From: Certhia americana
Lineage: Eukaryota > Chordata > Aves > Passeriformes > Certhiidae
Reading direction: 5' to 3'
Assembly (NCBI GenBank): GCA_018697195.1
Contig: JAGMWU010000035.1
Coordinates: 868,001 to 932,000, forward strand
Length of the DNA: 64,000 bases
Positions 34,593 through 52,500 of the stretch are shown in pieces (the first letter of the stretch is position 1; every line of letters starts with the position of its first letter). Position numbers and translations under genes: made by a program. The notes under the pieces were generated by a model, which had not been told where the DNA came from, searched no databases, and saw only the letters and a program-made list of their open reading frames with translations.

Positions 34593-37054
34593 CTCTAGTT
34601 TAGGAGGGGAAATGACAAAAGAAAATGACATTTCTATGTAAGCCTTATGTTACACAGAGATCCCTGACTCGCTGCAGTGACGAGAGATAGGGCAACAGCA
34701 AAATCCTGCTGGGAAGTCAGAAACTCACTGTGAGGGACTCCTAAACAGGGTTACAGCCACTTGCTGCTGGTCTTCGGTGAGTAATTCTCCAAACCAAACT
34801 GAGAAGGAACCCACGCTTGCAGAAAGGCTTTTGTTTTTTACACTCTGAAGCCTCCTGAACGCACTCTCAATAAATGTTCAGTGTGTTTAAGTTCCTCGGG
34901 TAGTTAAGCTCTGCCGTGGCCAAACAAGGCAGGTTTACCACGGTAAGCTGAATTCCCGTGTGTTCAGCATCCATCCAGGCTGTGTGACTCAATCACATAG
35001 CGCTAGCTTCCCCTTCTGGCCAGAAGAAGTAAGGGAAACCCCATGGCGAGAGTCATGGGAATTATTTCTCAGTTTTATTCCTCTGCACTTAAGATAAACA
35101 CAAATTTTCAGATAACAAATTCATGGCTAACTTCTAGTGGGAGGGGAGGTGCAGGTGGAACATCTTTGATTCTTGTAACATAATATAATGATATATTGAG
35201 ATGGAGTTGCTTCTTGAATGCAGAATTCTTTTCTAAACACGGACCTAGTCGGGAAAGCAATTAGATGAAAATATCAACTTCTGAACAAAAAGACTCCAAA
35301 TTTCCCTTCTGGACCTCTATTAGCTGGTCCTCAAAACAAGTTTTTAACTTCTTTTCATATGCTCTATGCTAATTTTCCCCATGCAACTGCATCAGTTATG
35401 ATTGCAGTGGGGTTTGTTGTTTGGACATTGGAGTTTTTTGGTTCCCTTTTTGTCTTAAGGATTCTTCTTTCATCTGTGGTACAATTCTGTGGTACAATAT
35501 TTTGTATCATTAGGGTAAGTAAATGTAGGGTGTACCTACATGAAGTTGTTTGTTTACTTTGTGGTGTAAAGCAATGACACACAGTTATGATCCAACAGGC
35601 TTTTTAACAAGCCCTTTCTGAGTCAGTCAGCCTTTCAGAATGCTGTTGTGCTGTACGACTGGATGGATTGAGCATACAACACTGAATTTTAGCAGAATCT
35701 TCCCTTTTTTTGTCCTTTTCATGCCTATCTGCTTCAGCTGCCTGGAAAAATGGGACATTTAGCTCCATACAGTTTTGGATTGTAAGACTAAAGTCTTGGT
35801 TTTGTGGGTATGTTGGAGGGTAAGCAAGCAAACACCTACTCAACAGAGACTTCCAGCATGATAAACAGTACCTTGTGTTTAAGGCACTCGGGTGGCCTGC
35901 CAGAAACAACGGCCTTCCCTGTTCACACCACAGGTTTGGTCCCAAGTGGAAACACTTAGCTTTTCCTACATCTCAGTCTTGAATCCTGACTATCAGATTT
36001 ACCATGGCCTTGGTCTTCCCCTTCATCTTGGCTGTGTCACTTAGGAACAGAGAATGTCTTGAGATGTTTTGCTGCAACGTAACATTCCTGTGGATAATTC
36101 TCCTTGCTATCTCACTTCTACCAGTTGTGGTTTCCATGAGCTAGTGAGGCACTTAGTGTGGGACAAAGAACTGTGAGCACCAATGCTGTTGGAGATGCAG
36201 GGAAAAGCACCTGAATGTATGAGAGGTTTGTCTTCAATGATAAACTGAGTTCTGCATTCATCATTGATTCCTTGCCCCAATGGATGCTTCACCTTGTGAA
36301 CTACAGTATTTGCTTTTTGGTGGATAAGTCCTGGGCTGGAGGGAAGGAGGATGATATTTAGTCACTTGAAAGTCTTAGTCCTCTGCTCAGGACTGAGTTT
36401 TTGGCAACTACAGGACTTAAAAACTGCAGCCAATCAGGTCTTTCCTTAAGCAAAAAGTAGCTGGGAATGAGGGTGTCTCAGCAAAGGCAGGTGTCAGATT
36501 GTATTATATTTTTTATGTTTAATAATGTGCTTGCTATGGTTTCATTGCTGTATTGAAAAAATCCAGGAGGAGACAATTAATGGCTTCCTTTTCAGCTGTG
36601 CAATAATGAACTACATGAGAAATATTTTGGTATCGTGAGTCAGTGGTGGCCATGGAGAAAAACATACTCTTTAAGCCAAGCTTTTAAATGCTTTTTTAAT
36701 TGAAAGAAAAAGAAATAATATTTTACTGGCAAGTAACCCTCTCTTCCAGGTTTATAATTTTAACAATGAATCAGTCTTGGAGAACATTATTTAACTGGCT
36801 TTTACGACCAGTAGTATATTAATAATTTTTGCGGGTTTTGCCTATATAATAAATGTCTTTCTTTCCTTTATTTACAGAAAAGATATTTGCTTTTATAAGA
36901 AAAGCAAATCTGCCCCCTTTAAAAATCATTTCACATCAGGAAGTTCATCAATAACAATTAAAAAACTTGTGCATAAGGAATAGAAAATTTTCCTGTAATG
37001 GCTGATTCTCCCTAGCGTGCAATCGCTGCTCAGTTCATTCCAACAAGGAAGCAT

Positions 37055-37062
37055 TGACGTCA
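37055..37062. promoter_or_regulatory. Perfect CRE octamer
   Basis: The full palindromic TGACGTCA, the CREB/ATF consensus, occurs in AT-rich, CpG-poor intergenic DNA about 3 kb upstream of the MMAA CpG island. CpG depletion makes a retained full CRE somewhat notable. Function is unproven. Confidence 0.35.
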
Positions 37063-40019
37063 CTCTCTAAAGTTTTGTGAAGAAACTTCAGCTCCCTTGT
37101 TTATAAAAATATTACACAAAAACTCCCCGTAGTTATTTAAGATCATTTTTCCTTCTGCTTTCTTGAGATACTTTCTTGTAGGTCTCAGCCAAAGCTCAAA
37201 GAGCAAATTTCAGCTGTGAATATGCTTTCTAGTGATTTTATTTCAGGTGTCCAATTATCTTTTAAGATAAGGCAGGAGGTTATGCTTTGTCTAGAGTGCT
37301 AAGACTGTCCCTGAAAGGCTTAGCCTTTCTTCTTGAAAGGAATGCTGTAATCAGTGGTTACCTTTCTTCGTGTTTTGCTGTAAAGAGGAGGTTGGATCAA
37401 ACTTCTCTGCTTCTGTGAAAACTGAAATGAATAGAGGAGCGCCTTCTGAAATAAAGGGCAAATGGTGATTTGGTCAGCACTGTAGTTTGTTTGGCAGGGA
37501 CTACCAGTTTGTATTGGCCTTTACAGCACATTGCTGTAAATAAATGTGTGTGACTATATTAAAATAATTTTATTAATTACATGCACAAAGATTACTTCAG
37601 GGTTTTTTAAAGAGGAGGTGAACAGAACAAGAATATCAGTGTTGCCAGAGAAAGAAAGAATGAACTAATTCAACTAAAACTGCAAGGGGAAGCCAGTTAG
37701 ACGGAATGTAAATTTGCATGGTGGAATTTGGCAGATTCTAATGTTAATACTATTCCTGCTGTGAGAAGTTACAGAAGGGTCTTTTTCTATTCTTTTGTAA
37801 TGATCTAGATTTGGTTGCACATTTTGCCTGAATATCTGTGCCTCTCTGCACCTTTAGCACAATATTTATAACACTTTACAGGATGTTTGATTTAGTATTG
37901 GCTCAGAAGGAAGACTGCTATTTCATAAGTTACCCTTTTCTTTAACACTGGGATAAATTTGCAGCAAGGAGGTTAAAACAGATAATTTTGTTAAATCTTG
38001 GACAAATTTGCATACTGTGATGGAATAACTATGGGGTGTGCATTTTTATTCTTCTGACACCCTTGAGGAAAAGAAGTAAAGCAAATACAGAATATGAGTT
38101 AAATTTGAAAGAAAACCCCAGATCCACAAACACACTCCCCCCACCCCAAATTTGAAAGATAATTTTTAAGAGAAAGGGGAAACAGAGCTGATGTGGAAAG
38201 CTACTGAATTACCCTTCTGAATTGCTCAGCACCAGTGTTAAGTAAATTAATGATAAACGGATAAAGAATACAGAAACCAAGAGAAATCTGCATGTTGGGC
38301 ATGCATGAGAAAGCAAAAATACAGCGAGTCTGACCAAAATTTATTGGGCTGTGTGTAATAACAACCAAAAACCCCCCTCTTCAGTTGCATACATTAAAAG
38401 ACCATAGGAGAAACACAAGAACACTGTATAGTGTGGCAGGATGTAGATTAAGAAGACTCTAGATATGATACAGCCTCTAAGGCAGTATTTTACCTATTTT
38501 GGATGAGGTTAAAGTAAAAGAAAAGTGGAGGTGACAGAAGAGCACATAGTTCTAGGAGATCTATATAATCTCTGATATATGAAAGACTATTGAAAGAACA
38601 AAGTGTATATAATTGTCAAGGTAATTGGAAGTCTTCCTCTCGTATCTGGAGACTGTAGTCTCTGACTGGTGAAAAGCAAACTTGTTGAATAACAGTGTTG
38701 AGGGGAAAGGGGAACAAAAAAGAGAATGACTTGAGCCATTTGGAATTCCAGACATCACCAGTGTGCAAAGTCTTGAAAATAGTTGATGCGGGAAGATGAC
38801 TCTAAAGTTTGTGGCTGTATCAGGTTGGCAGTACAGCTGATGGACTGTATAAAAGAGCAGCAGTTTTATTCTAAACTGCTGAGTGCACACTTTAATCTCG
38901 CTCCTATTATTCCAGTCCACAAGGTTATCATAGAGAACTGAACAATCCCCTCTCCTCTTCACCATTGATGAAATGTGCAGTTTTACACGCCTGTTCATCG
39001 AGATCACTGACGAAAGTATTCAAGTTGGGAGAACACAAAAGGCGTAAACTGAAGGATCAATTAAGCAGTAGTAGATTTTTTTTCTTGTTTTGTTTTTGCT
39101 GTTATTAAAATAATTGTAGGGATGTGCTATCTAGGTATAAGCACAGCACTTGAAAGAGAGAGCCTTAGAAAGCTTGTTAATGAAGAGATTATAGTGATCC
39201 ATGCTAACTCTGGTGAATAAAGACCTGATTAAACAGAATTACTTCACGAGGCTATTTTGGATTGGAACTTTATGACTCTTTCTGCCATGGTTTCATCCCA
39301 TGCTGATAGGGACACAAAATTGCCTATTTTCTTAGCCCTGAAATGTTCAGTTCTCTGTGTATCATCGTCTTCTGGACCGGAGTAACAGCAGTGAGATTAA
39401 ACTGTGCATTCAGCAGTTCAGAACAAAACTTTTGCTATTTAATAAATCTGTCATTTTCACTGTCCATGTGATGACACTGTGAAAAAGTCTTTACAAGACA
39501 GTGCAAGGCAGTGGGAACAGCTCAGCCCCTGGACTCTACATTTATATTTATTGGGAATAGATCTGTGAACCTTAAGAAGAAGACGGGTGGAAACAGAGTG
39601 GTGAGATGACTAGTTTAAAAAGCAATAAAGCAAAACAAACCCCACCTCACAACAAACCAACATTCCACGACAGGAAACTTTTAAAGATGAGGTTTAATAA
39701 GGCTGAAAATAAACGCGATTTAATAAGCACATGTGGGCATTTAAGCATTTCTTCTCCCTTCCTGGTGCATGAAACGAAACGGGAGGACTAGTGAATCGCC
39801 ATGCACGGATTCAGAGCGGGTATTTTTTTAACCACGAGAGAACTGATTCGAAACATCCTTCACTGTAAGGCCAGGGCAGGGAGACTGTGTCTCCGTGGCC
39901 ACGGAAGTTTGCGTACTCATGGAATGGCCGGCCCTGAGCCTTCAGGCTTTGGGCCCCTCGCTCTGGGGGGCCCGGCGGATGGCGGGGTAGCTCCTTGCCC
40001 TTCAGCACCCTCTTTTCCA

Positions 40020-40105
40020 ACCCAGCTCGCCCCTTTCCCGGCGGGGCAGCGGGTTCCGGCTCAGCCTGAGGGCGTCACTTCCCGGGGCGGAGCGGGGCTG
40101 CTCCG
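40020..40105 (+). other. MMAA: MMAA non-coding exon 1 (3' end only defined)
   Basis: The donor TCCG|GTAGGT at 40105/40106 inside the CpG island is the best candidate to join the acceptor TTTAG at 40701-40705. MMAA in other vertebrates has a non-coding first exon followed by a start-codon exon, which this matches. The 5' limit given is a guess, because no transcription start can be read from the sequence. Confidence 0.5.
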
Positions 40106-40705
40106 GTAGGTGCCGGGAATGGCGGGCAGCGGCCGGGAATGGCGGGCAGCGCGCCCTTGGCCGTGCCCACATGCCCTCAGCGGCCGCCCCGCGCTGAGGC
40201 GGCGGAGCGGGAGCGCGGCTGGGGCCTCCCAGCGCCTCGGGGAGGCTTCAGCTCCTCCTGTTTATTTCTAAGTGCTCTTGTGTCTGAACTCCGGCCCCCT
40301 TTTTTTTCCTCTTTCTGATGGAATAAGTGCAAATATGCCCTCATCCCGAGTAATTGTTAAAAACAGCCCTAAAAATAGCCGGTCAAACTAGAATCTACCG
40401 CCATTCCCACAAGCCTAAGGACTGGGTGTTCCTGGTTTTGTAGTGTGTTGCGTGTGCTCTGAGGGGCTTATTTGAAAGTGTATTTCTTTATATTTTCATT
40501 TATGAAGTATGATAATAAAGGGATGCTGTGCTTTTGATTCTATAGCTTGTTTTTATCGTGTCCGTTTAACGGGAAAAGGGGGCGGTCATTTTTTTATTCA
40601 AGGCAGCAGGTACAGATAAAAGCTGATGATCACGGGTGATGTAAATTTAATTTGAGCCCTCACAAGACCTTTGAAGAAAGTAAAAATGTTTTTCCTTCTC
40701 TTTAG
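40106..40705 (+). other. MMAA: MMAA intron 1 (5' UTR intron)
   Basis: It starts within the CpG island, includes the perfect 20-bp duplication at 40112-40151, and ends at the pyrimidine-rich acceptor TTCCTTCTCTTTAG. Confidence 0.6.
40112..40151. repeat. Perfect 20-bp GC-rich tandem duplication in MMAA CpG island
   Basis: The 20-base unit starting GCCGGGAATGGCGGGC occurs twice in tandem without mismatch, immediately after the exon 1 donor. It could duplicate promoter or downstream binding sites. Confidence 0.9.
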
Positions 40706-40762
40706 GGTGTCTGCTAACAGAAGTGAACTGACAGCTCCTGGTACTTTTTAATTCCAAACACG

Positions 40763-45985
<5,223 letters not shown>

Positions 45986-46505
45986 GAATTGTTTTCTACT
46001 CTGTTCTTGATGAGTGCTTTATGTAAACGTGAACATTAAATACACTTTTTCTATGTGTGGATTCAGATTTTTACTGCAGCAGACATGAATAGAATCCAGT
46101 ACTCTGCAAAAGAATTCTGTTGGATTCTGTATACGCAGTGATCATGACAAACCTAAACACTCCCCAAGAGATTACTACACACTATATTGGAAGAAAATAA
46201 ATTTCCAAATCTTCTATTTGTACATGCCATGGATCTATTGATAAAAAACTGGATACCCATGTAAAATAATTGGGTTTGGGAGGGCAGGAGAGTGAGGTTT
46301 GTGGTGGTGCAGTGTTTGATTCTGGTGGTGGGGTCATCTCAGAGCAGTTGACACTGCAGCTTTCCATTCTAATATAGCAGCAGCTGTTGCCAGAATGGAT
46401 TGCATTTTCTTTCCTCACCTTGAGTGACAGCAAGAACATTGGACTGCCTGACAGCACCAGACCGCAGCCTTAGTTTTAAATAAATTGTATGCATATAAAT
46501 AGAAC
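45986..46505 (+). other. MMAA: MMAA 3' UTR (end uncertain)
   Basis: Candidate poly(A) signals are ATTAAA at 46035-46040, AATAAA at 46196-46201 and AATAAA at 46479-46484. The given end assumes the last of these. Longer UTRs cannot be excluded. Confidence 0.55.
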
Positions 46506-49500
46506 ATAGTGGGGTTTGGTCCCTCTTTGGAAGCTGTAGTTAGTTATTATACACTGTACAGTAGGAGAAGGGAATTTTAACCATCCTGGTTTCAAAATAG
46601 ATGTCTTAGTAAAAAGCAGAATGTAGTTAGACTTTTTTTTTTTACATGCAGACATCAGATGGAACAAATGTTACCCATGATGTTTTAATAGCAAATGCCT
46701 TTATACTAGAATAATTTATCTCTAAAAATAATGTTTTGTGGTTTTCTGATCTGACTAAACGTTTTTGGGGTTTGAACAAACTGGCTAGTTGTGTTTGGTA
46801 TTTTTTCTTTATCTTTTGCAGAAGTCAGGACTGCTTCCAACCAAAAGCACTTTTATTTTTTATTTTCCTGTGAGAAAAATCTGGAGGAAACATTTTCCTG
46901 ATCTGTGATCTAGAAAGCAGAGATCATCTGGTACCCACTAAATGTGGAGGTAAAAATGGAAAAGTGCTGATTTTTTGAGACCTGGCAGCAAAACCAGTAA
47001 AACAGGAGAATCCGTCAGCCTGTTGCTGCTCAGATAAATTAATTTTCAAAGAAACATATTGGAAGTGATGATTTTCACAGTTTTGATTTTCTGGACATGT
47101 ACATAAAAAGGTTATGGTGACTTTAGCTCAGTTTCACCTGTCTGACTTTCTGGCAACCCATTGCCAGGGTAGCAGTGAATTGGGTTACTTAAACCCTCTT
47201 TTTACCTTCATGGTGTTTGGTTTTGTTTGGGTTTTTTTCCCCTCAAAGTATTGTTTTCTCTGCTTTCCCCTTGTCCCAGTTGTTGTATCATGTTCCCAAC
47301 TTTTGCCAGCTAGGCACTCTTTGCAGTGACAAACTAAGGAAGGGCATTGTAGTGTTTTGGGGGCCATACAGCTGAGGCATTTCTTTGGTAAGAAAGTTTG
47401 CACTGGTGTTAGTGGTTTCCACCACCTAATTTGTCAGAACTTCTGAGCTCTGACCACTTATTTATTCCTGTTTTTTAATGGCTGCATTGGGATTGCTGCA
47501 ATCACTTGCAAAGAAGCAGCTTGCAGGACTGTATGGAGTGGCAGATAAGCAGTGACTTTGTTAGGACCATGCTGAATTGTGAGAGAAATGCAGTGCTTAC
47601 AGTTTCTTTTTTATTTAAACAACTTCTATTGAGTATGACAGAGAGTGCCGCAAACCAAAAGGAACTCTTGGTTCCTTTGAGTCCTTTCAGCTTTAAGTAC
47701 TGACTGTAGTTTATGGTACCTTGTAGAAGAAATAACAGGTGGGTAATGAATTAATGAAAGCAGCAGCATTTTAACTAGTGAGTTCTCAACTTTTTGATAA
47801 TCCCTTTGTTTCAGGTGGCTGTTTTTGTGGTGACATCATTTGTGTTTATCTGTTAGATCAAACCCTTATTGTGGTCATTACTTGTTCTTCTGTCAGTGAC
47901 TTCTGTTTTCCTTGTCTATTATACACGAGCTACCAAGCAAGTAAAATAGAACCTGCAGCTTTGTTTAAATGACACCTGCTCAAGCAGAATATGTTTTACA
48001 GTTCATTCAGTTTTTGTTTTCTGTATGCAGATCTGCTGATCCACTCAAGCCACGGGCTATCATTATTTTCTCATTTTGTTGCTTCTTTTATTGTGTCGTT
48101 AATTTACAAATGAACTCTTAGCAGAAGTGCAATGGCTTAAGAGTGTTCTTTGAACTGCATTTTCCTCTTAAAGCAGAGCATTAAATGAAAATCTGATTTG
48201 CCTTCTTCATGTGTCCACTTATGCCTCATACTTCAGTAGATGGAGAAATATCCTTGGATTGAAAGGAGTCTTTGGAAATGAAACAGTAAATGAGGGTCCC
48301 TGTTTTGTTTTTCAGAGATTCCCCTACTAAGCTGAAAAGCTGTCCTTTGCAAACTATGAACTGAGCCTTCCATATGATAATGCAATAGTTTGTTTTACAG
48401 CCTGTAAAATTTTGCTGTGGTGTGTTCTGGACAAGTCAGTTGCTGTTCAATTAATTGTGTGGTTTTGTTCATATTCCCGTGGGCTGGGCAGATGCATTGT
48501 CTTCAGAAGGACTGCAGAGCTTCAGCTGGTCAGCTACAACTCCATAAACAATCCACTGTGTCCCAAGACAGGGAAGAACGTTTCCAGCTCATCATTTTTA
48601 GCTCTGTGGGATTAACTTGGCAAAAATGTGTTAAAATATTGTTATTCAAGTAAACAGGCTTCTGAAAAAAGATAGTAAACAAATCTGTTGAGTAGGATGC
48701 TGACATATTCTTACTTTCTGGAGTTGTCAAGCTGCTCTTATGTTAACACGTAAACCCACAGCTATTGCAGAATAGTACGGGAAAATAATACAACTTCATG
48801 AGAAGCCAATAGCAAGATGAAGTTTGTAGCTGGAGCTATGACAAACTGTTAGACAAATGAGTATGGGAGGAAAGGACTATAGATGCACAAAGTCACTACC
48901 TACAAAGTCTTGCTGTTGTCTGTAAGTGTGAAACTTTTCCCCAGGTCCTTTTGTAATAGATGTTGCTGGTGTCTCACAGCTGGAAAAAACAAGTGTGGTG
49001 AGATCAAGTGATTTACCCAGGACTCTGGAACAGGTCAGAGAGTGTAAGGTTACAGTTCAATAGTCTTTAGTCTGAGCCCCACATATATTTACAGCCACGT
49101 TACTTAAGGTTGAAAAAATGCTCTTAGCAAGTTCATGCTCTTAGTGTGACTTATTCCTTTCATATCTAATCTCTCTGTTTTCAGTGACAGGACCCAGTGA
49201 CCCCTTCTTGACTACTGTTCTGTTGTAATGTCCTGCTTTAAGTAATAAAAAACTTTCCTTTGATATCTAATCTGCCCTTGCCTTCTGTAAATGCATTACT
49301 TCCTGTTATGCATGCTGCTTCAGCCTTTATGTTCTCCTCACATACATTGCTTATTTTTGAAATTGCAATGAGTTGGCTGTTTGAGATTTTGGGGTGTGGG
49401 AGCTGAGTAAAGCTAAAGAATACAAAGGAACTTTTTTTTTTTTTTTTTTCCCCTAACTGTAAGCACTTCCCTTGCTAAAGTTTTCTTTTGTAATGTGGCA

Positions 49501-52500
49501 GGATTCAGTTACTGACTTGCTCTGTACTGGTGCAAACATCCTTATTTGCCCTTTATTTCCTTTCTCAGAGTGCTCTGTTGCTCCCCCTTGGATGCACAGT
49601 CAATAAGTAACATATTCCACAAGTTAAAATGAGAAAAACGTTTTCACAGAGCTTAGTGCTTCTGTAACTATTGCTGCTGGACTGTTCTAAAGCATTTATA
49701 ATTTAATGAAAGAATGAACAAAAGTTGATAAAGAATGTATTTAAGGAAACATTAGTGTGTTACCCTGATGAGTTTGACAGTCATCAGTGCACAGACTGAT
49801 TAGCAACAGGATTCCTCTGTTGAACTGAAAACCAGTTCAGCTACTCCATAGTCATATTCCTTACAGTTTATTTGAAAGTAACCCACCCAACTCATAATTA
49901 TATTATGGAACATTACCAGCATTGGTAAATATAGAATAAAAATTTCAAAATTAAAAACTCATAAGCAGTTAGAGTACATACTTTGAATGGAAGGTTGACA
50001 GACATACTCTGTTCCCTCTTGTCATACTAAGGTATGGTTCAGCTTATGAACAGGGAAGGAAAAGACATTCATAACAGTGTATGGAGAAGGTACATTATGA
50101 AGCAGTAAGAATGCCTATTTTTTTCTATTTTTTGTCCTGTGGGAGCATAAGAAATATCCTGGATAATGCACTGTGAAGCCACAGAAACGGAGGTGACTGA
50201 CAGTGTTTGCTTGTGAGGCTTACAGAATAAATTCAAGTCCTGTTCTTATTTGGATTTGTATGTTGCATGGGACCATGTGACTCTTGTCCTGTGACACTAG
50301 GTGGATTTGTTTGTAATTGTGCTCTAAGTGGGGAATAGAAGTTCTTGTAGTTTGAGTAAAAGATTGTTTGCTCGTAACAAGTTAAAAGCTTCACCTTTCA
50401 GAATGCATGATAAGGTTCCTGTATTTTTCCTTACTGTGGCTAAGTGAGTTCCTGCTCTGGGTTACTATGTCTTCATTGCCTCTGACATCTCTTCCATTGG
50501 TAGAATAGCCTATAAATACCTTAGTTATGCATCTTTTAACATGACTGAAATATTCATGAAGTTAATCAGGGACCGACAACACTTCTTTGTTTCTTCAATT
50601 GAAAGTGACCACTACAACCTAAAGATTACAACTATGAGAAGCCAAAGGCTGCTACAGCTTCAGAGGCCTGGGCTGACCTGCCCTGTGCAGGCTGCAATGG
50701 CTGGGGATGCGGAATGTGTGTCTAATGAGAAGAGCTGTGTGGCTGGGAGCAGTGCACACTCACACTGCTAAAGGTTTTCTCCCGGCCCTGAATCTGTGAT
50801 CCTGTTTGTAGTTCTCTAATTGCAACCAGCAGAAGACAAGGGTGATGCTGGGTTTTATGACTTGTTGCTTAGCAGCGTTGATCAACAAAAGTGCAACCTT
50901 TTCTTTTGCTGTAACCCCGGTGAACCCGGGCTTGGACGGAGCTCACCAGCAGAAAACAAGGGTTTCTGAAGCCGTGTGAAACTCCTATGCTGTGCCTTGT
51001 TAGCAGTGTCTGAGGGACTGCGTCTCTTCTTGGCCTCTTGGTTACCTTTGCCCTTTACTCCTCTTTCTCTCTCTCATCAAATCTTAGAAGAAAGCAGGCA
51101 CCGTCCTAGGAAGTTGTGGAGGATGGGAAATATGGGGTCAAGCCAGCTATACTAAGATGTATCCTGCCTCTTTTCAGGAAAAGGATCTAAGTTGGTTCCC
51201 AGACTGTGATGTCAGACCCTCCTCTCCTGGAAGGAGAAAGACTTCAGCCATCACAGTAAGGTCTATTCTTACTTAGAGAAGCTTTCCTAGTATTTTGAAG
51301 TAGGCAAAATAATCCATAGAGGAAAGGGAAATTAGGGTGCTAAGAATTTCCTGGTTTTGTGTCTTTTAGAAGGGATTTCACAAACTGAACCAGAAGGGGT
51401 ATTGAGCATGGTTGAAAATGAGTCAGGGTCTGCATTGAATGTGTGCCTTTATCTGATCAAATCTGGCAAAGCCTGCAAAATAAGAGCAAGGAGTAAGTTG
51501 TTTGTTTCACCTTAACTCTAAATTGTAAATTGTTAGTCAGACTGGACAAAGGCTTTTTAGTGACACCAGAAGCTGCAACGATTAATTTATGACATCAGAA
51601 GCTTAGACCTGGAGCTTTTACTGTTGCTCAGGTGCTTGTCTTTTACACCTAGATCTGAGTAAGATACAGCTGAGTATTTGTAAGCTTTTTCTGCCAGAAA
51701 TGTTGTTATCCTCAGCCACCTTTATGCTTGTGGACACCAGGTGGAAAATAACACCTTGTCAGTGTGGTGGTTTTTCTCCTTTCCACCCTGTCACCTCCAG
51801 CCCTGACTTCTCCCCTCTATTCATTGGTAGCTTTTTAGAGCACTACAGGTCAATGTGTTAAAAGGTCAGCATGTGTTTCACAAGCCTGTTATGCTCTGGT
51901 GTCCCTCCTCTTCTGAAGTTTAAAGAGAGACCCTCTTGTTCAGCTATCCCAAATTTGTAAGATTCATGGAGAGAACTAATATTGCTGTAATTGCATAATT
52001 GAGATCAGATAGCTGAGATATTTGTTCCAGAACAGGCAGCTGCATAAGAAACTGGCTTCTGCCCTACATGCCATGTCAAAAGCATGGCAAGTGCATGGTG
52101 TCTGGCAGAACTCAATCAAGTAAAATAATCAGCAAATGGGAATGGGAATGATGTTGCAAATACTGTTCTTTTTTTTTTTTTTTATATTGCATGAATCTTA
52201 AAAAAATTCCCTACCTGGAAATCCTGACTGCTGTCTGAGTCTGAGTGGTATGACTTTTCATGCCCTTGCTCAATGAACAGCGCAAATTTGTTCACCCAAA
52301 CAGGATTTCTTATTTTGAGCTGTGAGTATAATTTGTCTGTCTTCACTGAACAACAGCTGCTAATATCTGATATCTGCAGGACTCAAAACAAGAGGCTGAA
52401 GTCGTGTTCTTAACTTTCTGATTTACAGGAGAAGTAGGGAACTAAAGTAGGTCAAGATCAATATGCTTTTAGAAACAGTTTCAGTAAAAGTAAAAAACCA

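Larger units (their letters stand above)
25861..39894. other. SMAD1-MMAA intergenic region
   Basis: About 14 kb without a recognisable gene. It contains a 15-base C run (27817-27831), a perfect 20-bp tandem duplication (34553-34592), a cluster of three TTCN3GAA motifs (34006-34041), an AP-1-type motif in a short inverted repeat (34983-34997) and a perfect CRE octamer (37055-37062) within AT-rich DNA. The longest open frame, 38561-39007 on the minus strand, has no recognisable domain and is within chance expectation. Confidence 0.75.
39895..40255 (+). promoter_or_regulatory. CpG-island promoter of MMAA
   Basis: This is the only strongly CpG-dense, GC-rich block in the window. It has GGGCGG-type Sp1 boxes (for example near 40084), an ATGGCGG YY1-like motif near 39977 and no TATA box. 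It directly precedes the inferred non-coding first exon of MMAA, whose donor GTAGGT starts at 40106. The features fit a housekeeping mitochondrial-enzyme promoter. The start site is expected to be dispersed. Confidence 0.8.

Noticed and set aside
38561..39007. 148-codon minus-strand frame
   Set aside because: A frame of this length is expected about once by chance in this much AT-rich DNA, and it has no recognisable content.
39801..40109. 102-codon open frame across the MMAA CpG island
   Set aside because: GC-rich promoter DNA has few stops. The predicted protein has no recognisable domain, and the frame runs through the exon 1 donor.
47185..47403. Cys/His-rich minus-strand frame that could be a ZNF827 zinc-finger exon
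   Set aside because: The Cys and His spacing does not fit C2H2 fingers, no linker of the TGEKP type is present, and splice signals do not frame it.
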